Source of the DNA: an uncultured candidate division Zixibacteria bacterium
GTDB taxonomy: Bacteria; Zixibacteria; MSB-5A5; GN15; FEB-12
Length of the DNA stretch: 38,057 bases
Direction: 5' to 3'
NCBI GenBank assembly: GCA_913009765.1
Contig: CAJVYT010000005.1
Location: 1 to 38,057 of the forward strand
The notes under the pieces are model-generated. The model worked only from the letters and a program-made list of their open reading frames with translations. It made no database searches and was not told where the DNA came from. Positions 24,601 to 31,863 of the stretch are shown here, one piece after another. Made by a program: the position numbers and the translations under genes. The first letter of the stretch is position 1; the number at the start of each line of letters is the position of its first letter.

Positions 24601-25341
24601 TTTAGCTAAGACATCTTTAGGCAGACGGTATTCTGGAATTCCATAGCGAAGCATTCCGCCAAGTTTCGGCAGAGCTTCAAAAACAGTCGGACGGTAGCCT
24701 TCACAGACAAGATAATACGCCGCAGTTAATCCGGCAGGTCCGCCACCGATTATAGCGACCGGAATTCCGTTATCAGGTTTGGGAGTCGGCTGCCACATTT
24801 CACCAATCATATCTTGGTCGGCGGCATATCGTTTTAAAAAGTCAATTCCAACCGGTGCATCAACAACCGAGCGACGGCAGTTGACTTCACATTTACGGGT
24901 ACAAACACGACCACACACCGACGGGAATGGTAATTTCTCTTTTATCAAAGCGATAGCTTCAGTCGGTTTGCCAAGGTTTATCAGAGACATATATCCCTGA
25001 ATATCAACATCAGCAGGACATCCTAAACGGCAAGGTCCCAGACAGTCGGCGTAATGGTCGGAAACAAGTAATTCCAAGCATGTCTTACGGGCAGCTTTTA
25101 CTTTTTCCGAACGGGTTTGTATTTTCATTCCCTCGGCAACTTTTGTTGCACAAGACGGAAACAGTTTGTCAACACCTTCCATCTCAACCACACAGAGAAA
25201 ACAGGAACCATACGGTTTCAGTTTGTCATCGTTACAGAGAGTAGGAATATTATTATCTATATTTTGTTCACGGCATACTTGAAGGATAGTTTTTTCTTCA
25301 GATGCGGTTACTTCTTTTCCATTGATTGTCAGTTTAACCAT
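21601..25341 (-). CDS. NuoG-like / GltD-like flavin / molybdopterin-fold fusion, large subunit of a soluble electron-transfer complex
   Basis: A 1246-residue fusion. Residues 1-80 form a NuoG-type [2Fe-2S] domain (Cys36, 47, 50, 64). Residues 90-160 hold further cluster cysteines (DCLGPCRLGCP, VCGRVCTRKCEVNC). Residues 190-500 form a GltD/NfnB-like FAD and NAD(P) module (IGGGPAGLTAAYY; VVGGGNTALDAAR). Then come two [4Fe-4S] motifs (CIRCGRCVMTC, CVSCGNCIDVCP), and from about residue 720 a formate-dehydrogenase/NuoG molybdopterin fold with its own cluster (VCNYCSVGCN). The usual metal-ligand Cys/Sec of formate dehydrogenases is absent: the block after GTNNI reads TSFQRLTSEAD. I infer a NuoG-like scaffold with an NADPH-flavin site, comparable to Sporomusa-type Nfn (Stn) complexes, not an active formate dehydrogenase. 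GAGGTG precedes the ATG; nuoF ends eight bases upstream. Confidence 0.88.
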   Translation of the reverse strand: MVKLTINGKEVTASEEKTILQVCREQNIDNNIPTLCNDDKLKPYGSCFLCVVEMEGVDKLFPSCATKVAEGMKIQTRSEKVKAARKTCLELLVSDHYADCLGPCRLGCPADVDIQGYMSLINLGKPTEAIALIKEKLPFPSVCGRVCTRKCEVNCRRSVVDAPVGIDFLKRYAADQDMIGEMWQPTPKPDNGIPVAIIGGGPAGLTAAYYLVCEGYRPTVFEALPKLGGMLRYGIPEYRLPKDVLAKEINWITSLGVDVKTNTALGKDFSIDSLFDDGFKSVFIGLGAQVGKPMRVENENVDGVLSGVEFLQQVELKTAPKISGKVIVVGGGNTALDAARSSVRLGADEVILLYRRTRKEMPANIMEIDAADEEGIKMEFLAAPASINVDKNGRMKSIECFRMKLGEPDDSGRRRPVKIEGSEYAIEADWIISAIGQEADLTGVDSDEKIELTGWKTIVAKEGTFDTDRPGVFAGGDVVTGPADAVDAIAAGRKAAHAIDSYIKDNVIEPLEYRFESKRDTFHKITKEDLPEIEISERHKMLELPIADRVSSFNEVEVGYTRDDAYEESLRCAECGCDVSLACDFRNYCSEYEVDQSRFIGAYNKYKVDTRHPFIKIDSNKCIRCGRCVMTCSEILNVSALGFVNRGFRTIVKPAMEKELQATNCVSCGNCIDVCPTGALNEKMPFRRSGPWEMEGTVSVCNYCSVGCNILINHKTPDLFFVTGAPPNSEPNHGELCVKGRFGYEHYLDGSRLTKPMVKKGDRMVECSWDEAFDAIKAGIENVYEDNERDQTLIAASPKLTNEELYLTGMFARAAVGTNNITSFQRLTSEADYHALDNILGATGATVSNKEVENADMYLFLGGNPTADNPVLGWQMKRRMKNGTQAIVINSTEIDLVQYASAWADPRRGTSTVLLNVIMAELIKSGKINESFIADKTTNFEQVKDELLKHDLDEAVSISGVSAKTIQKIVELLSDSNKKIVAYYNMDSRIDRATNDLKALGTLMLMLGKLGVDGSGIAITSSQCNQTGMKITGYDRHLLPGGRPVSDETAMKEISAIWQKEIASTIEKSGQNINRKMRDNKIRAAFIFGENPAKDPEYNAFIDHLDFLVVADMFKNETVQMADVFLPLSSYLEGKGHLTNWAGRKQFANPIGDPLNGKNNIEIITKLMSILGYDRAINTFEELSSEIEYMQKNAGVTVPLAAPFATPDGKAHFVMYTTEFSTTSANSTNVLEIDSRIADRTKEINV

Positions 25342-25349
25342 TGTTCACC

Positions 25350-27107
25350 TCAATCCTTCACCACAGCATCAAAACGGCAGACTGTAAAACATTTACCGCA
25401 TTTAATACATTTATCTTGTTCAATTACGTGAAGTTCTTTTTTGTCACCTCTAATTGCATCAGTCGGACATGCCTTGGCACAAACAGTACATCCGGTACAG
25501 GCGTCAATTATTGTATATGTTAAAATTGCCGAACAGACATGAGCCGGGCATTTTTTATCTTTAATATGAGCGATATATTCATCTTTAAAATATTTCATCG
25601 TTGTCAAAACAGGGTTAGGAGCTGTCTGACCGAGACCACAAAGAGATGCGTTTTTAATCTGTCCGCTTAATTCTTCTAAGTTATCTAAGTCTTTCATTGT
25701 TCCTTCACCAACAGTGATACGCTCTAAAATCTCAAGCATACGTTTGGTGCCGATACGGCAGAAAGTACATTTACCACAGGATTCATCTTGAGTAAATGAA
25801 AGGAAGAATTTGGCAACATCAACCATACAGGTGGTTTCATCCATCACCACCATACCGCCGGAACCCATGATAGCACCGGTTTTATTGATTTCTTTATAGT
25901 CGATTTTTATATCGCATAGTTTAGCAGGAATACAGCCGCCAGATGGACCTCCCATCTGAACCGCTTTGAATTTTTTATCATTAACAATACCATCGCAGAC
26001 ATCAAAGATGATTTCGTTGATTGAGCAACCCATAGGGACTTCAACCAAGCCGGTACGTTTTACTTTTCCTGCCATAGCAAAAACTTTGGTACCTTTGGAA
26101 TCTTCAGTTCCATAAGCAGCGTACGCATCACCGCCGTTTAGAATAATCCAAGGAACGTTTGCAAATGTTTCTACGTTGTTGATATTAGTTGGTTTATTCC
26201 AGAGTCCTGAATTTGCAGGGAAAGGAGGTCGGAATTTCGGCATTCCGCGTTTACCTTCTATTGAGGCAATCAATGCGGTCTCTTCACCACAAACAAAAGC
26301 TCCGGCACCTTCTTTAATTTTTATATTAAATGTAAAATCAGTCCCGAAAATATTATCACCAAGGAAGTTTTTCTTTTTTGCCTGAGCAATTGCCTGACGA
26401 AGCCGAGCGATTGCTTTTGGATATTCCGCCCGACAATAAATATAAGCAGCATCAGAGCCGATCGCATAGCCGGCGATAATCATTCCCTCAAGTACTGCAT
26501 TTGGGTCGCCCTCTAAAACCGAACGATCCATAAAAGCACCAGGGTCTCCTTCGTCAGCATTACAAATAATATATTTTTTATCGCCTTTGGCTTTTCTGGT
26601 GAAATTCCATTTTACACCGGTAGGGAACCCACCGCCGCCACGACCTTTCAATCCTGATTTAATAACATCATCAATTACTTCTTCCGGTGACATGGTGGTT
26701 AGAGCTTTTTTCGATGCTTCATATCCGCCTTTTGCGATATACTCATCAATAGAACCGGGGTCAATAACTCCGCAATTTCGTAAAACAATACGAGTTTGAT
26801 TGTCCAAGAAATTTTGCTTGTTATCCGGTTTTACTGCCAGCCAATCATCAATAGTTTGGTCTGAGAGAATTGCTTTTTCAACAATTTCACCGACCCGTTC
26901 AGGCGTTACTTCACCATAGAGAACTGATTCGCCGGAACCGTTTTCTATTTCAATAAGAACTTCACTGTAACACATGCCGATACATCCGGTTTCTTTTAAC
27001 TCGAAAGCATTGGGATGTTCTTTGAGTTCTTCTTGAAATGCTTTGTAAACTTTTTCACCACCGGCAGAGATACCACAGGTGCCGAGTCCTACTTTTACTG
27101 TTTTCAT
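25350..27107 (-). CDS. NuoF/HydB-like NADH-binding flavoprotein subunit
   Basis: This 585-residue subunit has four parts. An N-terminal thioredoxin-like [2Fe-2S] domain shows GTCGISAGG and TGCIGMCY. A NuoF core with FMN and NADH sites follows (GLKGRGGGGFPTGVKW, CNADEGDPGAFMDR, YIYCRAEYP). Next is the [4Fe-4S] domain SCGKCTFCRIGTKRM. The C-terminal ferredoxin domain has CTGCTVCAKACPTDAI and CIKCGKCFTVCRFDAV. This layout is that of HydB of bifurcating hydrogenases and related complexes rather than of complex I NuoF. It accepts or donates electrons at NADH; in bifurcating relatives the same FMN splits electrons. It lies between the NuoE-like and NuoG-like genes with 8- and 15-base gaps. No hydrogenase H-cluster gene is nearby. 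Confidence 0.93.
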   Translation of the reverse strand: MKTVKVGLGTCGISAGGEKVYKAFQEELKEHPNAFELKETGCIGMCYSEVLIEIENGSGESVLYGEVTPERVGEIVEKAILSDQTIDDWLAVKPDNKQNFLDNQTRIVLRNCGVIDPGSIDEYIAKGGYEASKKALTTMSPEEVIDDVIKSGLKGRGGGGFPTGVKWNFTRKAKGDKKYIICNADEGDPGAFMDRSVLEGDPNAVLEGMIIAGYAIGSDAAYIYCRAEYPKAIARLRQAIAQAKKKNFLGDNIFGTDFTFNIKIKEGAGAFVCGEETALIASIEGKRGMPKFRPPFPANSGLWNKPTNINNVETFANVPWIILNGGDAYAAYGTEDSKGTKVFAMAGKVKRTGLVEVPMGCSINEIIFDVCDGIVNDKKFKAVQMGGPSGGCIPAKLCDIKIDYKEINKTGAIMGSGGMVVMDETTCMVDVAKFFLSFTQDESCGKCTFCRIGTKRMLEILERITVGEGTMKDLDNLEELSGQIKNASLCGLGQTAPNPVLTTMKYFKDEYIAHIKDKKCPAHVCSAILTYTIIDACTGCTVCAKACPTDAIRGDKKELHVIEQDKCIKCGKCFTVCRFDAVVKD

Positions 27108-27122
27108 AATATATCTCCGCTC

Positions 27123-27614
27123 CTATTTCTCTTCTTTTACTTTACGTTTGTATTGGCGTAAAATTTTACGGAGTTTTGGCGATGTTAATCTGCCGTAGGT
27201 TTCATCGTTAATTAAAATAACCGGAGCTAATGAACAGCACCCGATACAGGCAACCGAGAGAAGTGAAAAATTTCCGTCATCGGTTGTGTCATCGTAGTCA
27301 ATATTAAGCTCATCGGTAATAGTATCACCGATAGGTTTCGCACCGTTGACATGACAAGCGGTACCGTTACAAACTTTGACTACATACTTGCCCAATGGCT
27401 TTGTTCTGAATTGTGCATAAAATGTAACTACACCATAAATATCTGCTGCCGGAATACCGGTGATGTGAGATATATAATCTATCGCTTTTTCAGAGATATA
27501 TCCGTATGTATCCTGTGCCGACTGCAAAAGAGGAATCAAGGCTCCCTCTTGTCCGTCGTATTTCCACAAATCTACATTAAAGGGTTTGAAATTGTCTGAC
27601 TGTTGTTGTGTCAT
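27123..27614 (-). CDS. NuoE/HydC-like [2Fe-2S] subunit
   Basis: This 163-residue thioredoxin-fold protein carries the NuoE cluster motif: VCNGTACHVNG (C-x4-C) and VACIGCCSLAP (C-x3-C). The helical N-terminus includes LIPLLQSAQDTYGYISE and YGVVTFYAQFRTKPLGKY, all typical of NuoE and HydC. It partners NuoF-type subunits as an electron relay near the FMN. It is the first of three structural genes of this complex, 12 bases after a putative regulatory protein gene, and a GGAG lies about nine bases before its ATG. Length is normal. Complex I proper is excluded because no membrane subunits occur here. Confidence 0.94.
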   Translation of the reverse strand: MTQQQSDNFKPFNVDLWKYDGQEGALIPLLQSAQDTYGYISEKAIDYISHITGIPAADIYGVVTFYAQFRTKPLGKYVVKVCNGTACHVNGAKPIGDTITDELNIDYDDTTDDGNFSLLSVACIGCCSLAPVILINDETYGRLTSPKLRKILRQYKRKVKEEK

Positions 27615-27626
27615 AGCAGACGTCTC

Positions 27627-28121
27627 CTAAATTCTATCGAGGAATATGACATGATCCTGTTTAAAACGCAGGATTCCGTCGAGATTTTTTATTTCTGTTT
27701 TAATAAAACGATCTATATTATCAAATCTGTCATTTTTAATTAGAGCAACTAAATCGTAAACTCCTTTCGTAGGAGAACAAAATAGTGTGTCGGTAAAACT
27801 TTCAATTTTACTTTGTATATCTGCACGATGGGCAGCATTTGCTTCAATAAAAAGATAACAGTAGGTAAACTCTTCGTTTAATACAAAATCTTTTTGATTG
27901 TCTGTTTCTATCGGACACACTGACATCTCGGCAAACCCGTCAAATGATTTTACAAGCGAAAGAGTTTTTTCAGAATTATCAGCAACTTTAATGAGCAGAT
28001 GATAATGCCCGTCAACAGCATCATAATTTTGAAATATTGACTCATCCTGAAGTTGGTCGATTGAGTTCATAAGTTTTTGTTTGTTATCGAACTTCACCAA
28101 AAGGTAGGCAGAGTTACTCAT
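27627..28121 (-). CDS. Tandem Lrp/AsnC effector-domain (RAM) protein without HTH
   Basis: This 164-residue protein consists of two copies of an Lrp/AsnC-type ligand-binding ferredoxin-like fold: residues 4-75 (AYLLVKFDN ... HYHLLIKVADN) and 85-164 (TYCYLFIEAN ... VYDLVALIKND ... HVIFLDRI). The HTH of Lrp regulators is absent. The RAM fold binds small effectors and oligomerises; here it may sense a metabolite and act on the complex or on another regulator. It is the first gene of the operon, 12 bases before the NuoE-like gene, with AAGGA nine bases before its ATG. Conserved hypothetical status is the safe reading; assignment to the fold is from pattern only. Confidence 0.7.
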   Translation of the reverse strand: MSNSAYLLVKFDNKQKLMNSIDQLQDESIFQNYDAVDGHYHLLIKVADNSEKTLSLVKSFDGFAEMSVCPIETDNQKDFVLNEEFTYCYLFIEANAAHRADIQSKIESFTDTLFCSPTKGVYDLVALIKNDRFDNIDRFIKTEIKNLDGILRFKQDHVIFLDRI

Positions 28122-28279
28122 TGAGAGAATCCTTTCAAAGGAAAAGTATGAGAAATATATAATTTATTTTTTGAGTGGTCTATTAAAACTGACAGTAATA
28201 TAAAAGAGAGGCTAAGCCTTCGGTTGAGAAAAAATTCACAAATATTGCGTAAAAAAAACGTCATTTCTGACCTCTGACA

Positions 28280-28307
28280 GTTATAATGCCTGTTTTTTAC
28301 AAAGCAA
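28280..28307 (-). promoter_or_regulatory. Candidate promoter of the RAM-NuoE-NuoF-NuoG-like operon
   Basis: Minus-strand TTGCTT (28307-28302), 16-base spacer, TATAAC (28285-28280), about 155 bases before the first gene. The -35 box is the same hexamer as in the candidate bcr promoter. Confidence 0.4.
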
Positions 28308-28507
28308 ACCAAATCAGTATGGTATACTTTTCTTATTATTGATATAATACTAAATGAATAAAAAATAACAAGAAAATTTTCAGAAATAATGGACAATTCC
28401 AGTGACAAAACAATACAATAAAGTAAACTTAAGAAAGGCTTATCTACATGAATGACAGACCCTATCAGTCAGTTATGTTATAGCAAGAAACCGACATCTC
28501 TATCTTA

Positions 28508-28540
28508 AGCTCCTCTCCGTGCTTGTCACGGAGCCCAGTC
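28508..28540. repeat. Dispersed hairpin repeat, copy 2
   Basis: CTCCGTG (28515-28521) and CACGGAG (28527-28533) pair perfectly around CTTGT, within a unit matching 20351-20384 (shared TCCTCTCCGT, CTTG, CACGGA and CCAGTC blocks). Confidence 0.65.
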
Positions 28541-28544
28541 ATAA

Positions 28545-28674
28545 GGGTTTGTTGATAATTCGGAACATACTTCGACTCTGCCCAGCATGACATATTATAA
28601 ATTGTTGTGTTTCAAGTCACCCTGAGCGGAGTCGAAGGGTCTTGAAAGACTAATTGGACTTTATCAACAAGCCC
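28545..28674. repeat. Nested inverted-repeat element, MITE-like
   Basis: The outer arms GGGTTTGTTGATAA (28545-28558) and TTATCAACAAGCCC (28661-28674) match at 13 of 14 pairs. The inner arms, 28569-28591 and 28617-28641, are inverted copies of a dispersed repeat with a perfect TTCGACTC/GAGTCGAA core. The 130-bp unit has no coding frame and could fold on itself. Confidence 0.65.
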
Positions 28675-28805
28675 GGACGCAAGTATCCAGCGTGTGAGGC
28701 TGAAATAATCAATTGTATAAGATACTACAAATTCTCTACACATTCTCATCATTTTCTCATCACACCGCATACTATGAATAACTTAATTATGAAAGGAAAA
28801 ATTAC

Positions 28806-28910
28806 ATGCTCAAAATCACTACAAAAAATATAAACGAAAATGGCTTTAAGCCATTTTTTAAGGCAAAGCCATTTCGCTGTAACTCACTAAGCCTATTTTA
28901 TTTACAGTGA
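28806..28910 (+). CDS. Possible small protein (34 residues), unrecognised
   Basis: An ATG with GAAAGGA upstream opens a 34-codon frame, beginning MLKITTKNINENG and ending LFYLQ. The sequence contains a palindrome (AAAATGGC/GCCATTTT, 28837-28857) that could equally be a terminator-like hairpin. The stop overlaps a GTG (GTGA) that opens a second frame, 28907-29098, starting VKDDPKKRLKKDVLYAKRT, whose tail runs into a palindromic repeat. No homologue is recognised for either. A non-coding origin is quite likely. Confidence 0.2.
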   Translation: MLKITTKNINENGFKPFFKAKPFRCNSLSLFYLQ

Positions 28911-29044
28911 AAGATGACCCTAAAAAACGGCTTAAAAAAGATGTTTTATATGCGAAACGAACCCATTTGAGGAAGTCGATTAATACAGTACAGCACTGGA
29001 TTTTGGCTTCGCCGGAAAGTAGTTCAAAAGAATCAATGATTTGC

Positions 29045-29109
29045 TTTTGTAGGGAACTGGCCTGCCTGTTCCTAAAAGAAAGGTTCAGGCAGGCCTGAAC
29101 CCTACAAAA
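29045..29109. repeat. 65-bp double palindrome (REP/MITE-like element)
   Basis: The outer arms TTTTGTAGGG (29045-29054) and CCCTACAAAA (29100-29109) pair perfectly. The inner arms GGCCTGCCTG (29059-29068) and CAGGCAGGCC (29086-29095) also pair perfectly, around a 17-base loop. The right terminus CCCTACAAAAACT recurs after the hairpin at 20841-20865. Confidence 0.75.
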
Positions 29110-29517
29110 ACTGCGTCCGCAGGTATAATGTGTAGGAGAATTGTTATTATTGAAAAATTGTTTTTATAATTGATTTCCCCTCTTTTAAGAGTCGGTTAAG
29201 GTCTGTTTCTTAACATAAGATTGCCACAGCCAACAAGTTGCCTCGCAATTGACAGAATATCTGAAAGGACTGAAAAAATAAATTTTCTACAAATTATGAA
29301 TAAAAAATATAACTTATCATTATGCCCTATGATTATTTATGCAGATTTTTTAGTTTTCTCGTGATATTATTTCTTAAATTAAGATTTTAAATGAATATTT
29401 TTTTATTATTACATAATTAAACATATTTTATTCTCGTTAAATTGCCGACTATACGCTAAAACAATTATCCCCTTGTACAGCAATATGTTACGATTTAACA
29501 AATAAGACACTGCCCCC

Positions 29518-29545
29518 TTGACGGGAGATTTTAAACTATTATACT
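29518..29545 (+). promoter_or_regulatory. Promoter of the ornithine aminotransferase gene
   Basis: TTGACG (29518-29523), 16-base spacer, TATACT (29540-29545), about 45 bases before the ATG at 29596. It is the only good plus-strand sigma-70-like site next to this gene and argues against the earlier in-frame start at 29518. Confidence 0.6.
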
Positions 29546-29595
29546 ATCTCAAAATAGATGATGAAAAAAACATAAGAGACAGAAAGGATACAATC

Positions 29596-30873
29596 ATGTC
29601 CGAAATCAAAACAAAACAATCAATAGGATTTTCTAACATCTCCGACAAAGATGTCATAGCTATGGAATCCACAAGCGGTGCACATCATTATGGTCGAGTC
29701 GAATTAGTCGTTCGCAAAACTAAAGGTGCCTGGTTGTATGACAGCGAAGGTAACAAATATTTAGACTGTCTTGCTGCATACTCTGCTGCAAACCAAGGGC
29801 ATCATAACCCGACAATTGTCAAAGCGGTCACTGATGCTTTGCAAAATAATTACGGTTCGGTAATTTCAAATGTTGTCTATACCGATTCACTGGCACTCTT
29901 TTTAGACAAAGCCGCCAAACTCGCCCCACAACTTGCACCAAAACACGGCAACAACGGCAACAAAGTTCTTCCCAAAAACGGCGGAGTGGAATCTGTTGAA
30001 ACAGCTATTAAAATGTCACGCTACTATGGATGGAAAGAAAAAGGTATTGAAGACGGCAAACAGGAAGTTATCGTATTTGAAAATAATTTCCATGGACGTA
30101 TGATTACAACAGTATCTTTCTCATCCACAGAAAAATATTATCGTGGCTACGGTCCCCGCACAGCAGGTTTTAAATGTGTGGAATATGGCAATATTGATGC
30201 GGTTAAAAATGCTGTCACTCCGAATACATGCGGTATTTTAGTAGAACCTATGCAGGGTGAGGGCGGTATGTATCAACCACCGCAAGGATTCTTACAAGGA
30301 CTTAGAGAAATTGCTGATAAAGAAAATATTATTTTACTCTTTGATGAAATCCAGGTTGGTCTTGGACGTACCGGTAAGATGTTCTGTTTTGAGCATGAAA
30401 ATGTAATTCCTGACGGTCTTATTTTAGGCAAAGCAATCTCCGGCGGTTTAGTTCCTCTTTCTGTCTTTATGACCAATGCCAAGCTTATGGATATCTGTTT
30501 CCAACCGGGGCAGGAAGGCTCCACTTATGGCGGCTATCCTCTTGCTTGTGTTGCGGGTAATGCTGCCATTGACGTTATTGTCAATGAAAAGTTAGCCGAA
30601 CGTTCTGCCAAAATTGGTGCTGTGCTGAAAAAGAAAATCGAAGATATCGCTGCACGTTCTTCTCATGTCAAAGAAGTTCGCGGACGCGGTTTGTTTATTG
30701 GTATTGAAGTTAAAAATGGCGATGCTATGCATTACTGTGAAAAACTTTTGGAACTTGGTATGCTTTGTAATGATTCTCACGGACATACAATCCGTATCTC
30801 CCCCCCGCTTGTAATCACAGAAGCAGAAGTTGATTATATTGTTGAAAGACTTGAAAAAGTATTAGTAGACTAA
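29596..30873 (+). CDS. rocD: Ornithine aminotransferase (ornithine-oxo-acid transaminase)
   Basis: This 425-residue class III, PLP-dependent aminotransferase converts ornithine and 2-oxoglutarate to glutamate-5-semialdehyde and glutamate. Motifs are NQGHHNPTIVKA, VLPKNGGVESVETAIK, NFHGRMITTVSFS, VEPMQGEGGM, LLFDEIQVGLGRTG (cofactor Asp) and LILGKAISGGLVPLS (PLP lysine). STYGGYPLACVAGNAA and the C-terminal RISPPLVI complete the family pattern. The start at 29596 has AAAGGA at seven bases; a longer frame from 29518 would place coding sequence over the promoter. It is monocistronic and the only clear plus-strand gene, ended by a strong hairpin terminator. Acetylornithine aminotransferase is a less likely alternative, since no arginine-biosynthesis genes adjoin. 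Confidence 0.9.
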   Translation: MSEIKTKQSIGFSNISDKDVIAMESTSGAHHYGRVELVVRKTKGAWLYDSEGNKYLDCLAAYSAANQGHHNPTIVKAVTDALQNNYGSVISNVVYTDSLALFLDKAAKLAPQLAPKHGNNGNKVLPKNGGVESVETAIKMSRYYGWKEKGIEDGKQEVIVFENNFHGRMITTVSFSSTEKYYRGYGPRTAGFKCVEYGNIDAVKNAVTPNTCGILVEPMQGEGGMYQPPQGFLQGLREIADKENIILLFDEIQVGLGRTGKMFCFEHENVIPDGLILGKAISGGLVPLSVFMTNAKLMDICFQPGQEGSTYGGYPLACVAGNAAIDVIVNEKLAERSAKIGAVLKKKIEDIAARSSHVKEVRGRGLFIGIEVKNGDAMHYCEKLLELGMLCNDSHGHTIRISPPLVITEAEVDYIVERLEKVLVD

Positions 30874-30892
30874 ATAATTTTATATGTTTGAT

Positions 30893-30928
30893 AAAAGCGA
30901 AGTTGCTAAAGCGGCTTCGCTTTTTGAT
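30893..30928 (+). terminator. Strong intrinsic terminator, bidirectional, shared with the convergent transporter gene
   Basis: AAAAGCGAAG (30893-30902) pairs with CTTCGCTTTT (30915-30924). G-U and G-C pairs continue inward to a TAAA tetraloop, giving about 14 pairs flanked by A and T runs. The convergent transporter gene ends at 30906, so the hairpin overlaps its last codons. Confidence 0.85.
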
Positions 30929-31820
30929 TATGATTTCGTACCGAACCAAAATATATAGCTGTTAATGTAAGCCCTGCCCCTATTATCTGAAGCAGCTGCA
31001 ACTGCTCGGCAAAAAATATCACACCCCATACTGTTGCCAAGGTCGGTTGTAAGAGAAGCACAATCCCGCTTTGAGAGGCTTTTATCTTGGGAAGAGTTTT
31101 TGAAATAACCCACCAACCTAATGCTTGAGCAACAAACGCCAAAGCAAGAAGGACTCCCCAAGTATACATATCACGAGGCATATATGGGTCAGATTCTATA
31201 ATCATTGCCGAACCTAAAAACAGAGCCGAAAATAGCGATGTCCACGCCATCAGCGTAAGAAAAGAAATGGCATGATTGGTATGTCCGGCTTTTTTTACAA
31301 ATGTAATATACCCGCTATAAAAAACACCTGTCATCAGTCCAAAAACTATCCCCTTCATATATTGACTGCTGAATTCCTGAAACGAGCCGACACCGACTAA
31401 AAGAACAACTCCGATAAATGCCATACAAACTGAAATCAAATATGTCGTTGATAGTTTTTCAGAGAAAAAAACCACCCCGATAAGTGCCATCCAAAAGACT
31501 TGTGTGTTCCCAAGTATAGTAGCAATTCCGGCACCGGCAAATAAAATTGAACGATGCCATACGAACAAATCACAACAAAAGATTAAACCGGCAATCAATG
31601 ATAACAGCAGCACTTCTTTGGGGAGTTTAATCTGCTTTCCCCCGACAACAGCCCATCCAAAAAGAATAATCGCCCCAAACAACGTTCGCCAAAAAGCAAT
31701 CGCAGTTGGTCCGAGAGTTGCGTTGTCTATCATTTTTACAAAGATAGGTGCGAAACTGATACACAATGCACCAAAAGCAAGTGCTAATAATGATTTTAAA
31801 GATGTACGTTGTACATTCAA
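30906..31820 (-). CDS. EamA (DMT superfamily) transporter
   Basis: This 304-residue integral membrane protein has two EamA repeats of about five helices each, typical of drug/metabolite exporters. The first half shows FAPIFVKMIDNATLGPTAI and FWRTLFGAIILFGW; the second shows MTGVFYSGYITFVKK and the C-terminal LLQPTLATVWGVIFFAEQL, the hallmark block of the family. Substrates of such proteins (amino acids, metabolites) cannot be read from sequence. The assigned start is a TTG at 31820 with a poor ribosome binding site; the true start may differ by a few codons. It lies 43 bases after rodA and may be the last gene of that operon. Its 3' end overlaps the terminator shared with the aminotransferase gene. 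Confidence 0.9.
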   Translation of the reverse strand: MNVQRTSLKSLLALAFGALCISFAPIFVKMIDNATLGPTAIAFWRTLFGAIILFGWAVVGGKQIKLPKEVLLLSLIAGLIFCCDLFVWHRSILFAGAGIATILGNTQVFWMALIGVVFFSEKLSTTYLISVCMAFIGVVLLVGVGSFQEFSSQYMKGIVFGLMTGVFYSGYITFVKKAGHTNHAISFLTLMAWTSLFSALFLGSAMIIESDPYMPRDMYTWGVLLALAFVAQALGWWVISKTLPKIKASQSGIVLLLQPTLATVWGVIFFAEQLQLLQIIGAGLTLTAIYFGSVRNHNQKAKPL

Positions 31821-31863
31821 AAGTAATTTTCTTTCGTGATAGATTCAGATACTACTTCAGCAG

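Larger units (their letters stand above)
28122..29595. other. Long repeat-rich intergenic region between the Nuo-like operon and ornithine aminotransferase
   Basis: About 1.47 kb with no convincing long gene. It holds a candidate promoter for the minus-strand Nuo-like operon (28280-28307), a hairpin repeat (28508-28540), a nested inverted-repeat element (28545-28674), two overlapping tiny reading frames (28806-28910 and 28907-29098), a 65-bp palindromic element (29045-29109) and the promoter of the aminotransferase (29518-29545). The short plus-strand frame ending VASQLTEYLKGLKK near 29272 may be a gene remnant of unknown kind. Confidence 0.65.

Noticed and set aside
21601..25341. Active formate dehydrogenase call for the large fusion
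   Set aside because: The region that should carry the Cys or Sec metal ligand has neither, and the NuoG/GltD parts fit an electron-transfer subunit better.
28118..28408. Minus-strand reading frame of 96 codons, hydrophobic
   Set aside because: It overlaps the start of the RAM-domain gene and the candidate promoter at 28280-28307, has no ribosome binding site or family pattern, and its hydrophobicity follows from AT-rich sequence.
28837..28857. AAAATGGC/GCCATTTT hairpin as a terminator
   Set aside because: No upstream gene on either strand needs it, and it falls within a possible small reading frame, so its role is undecided.
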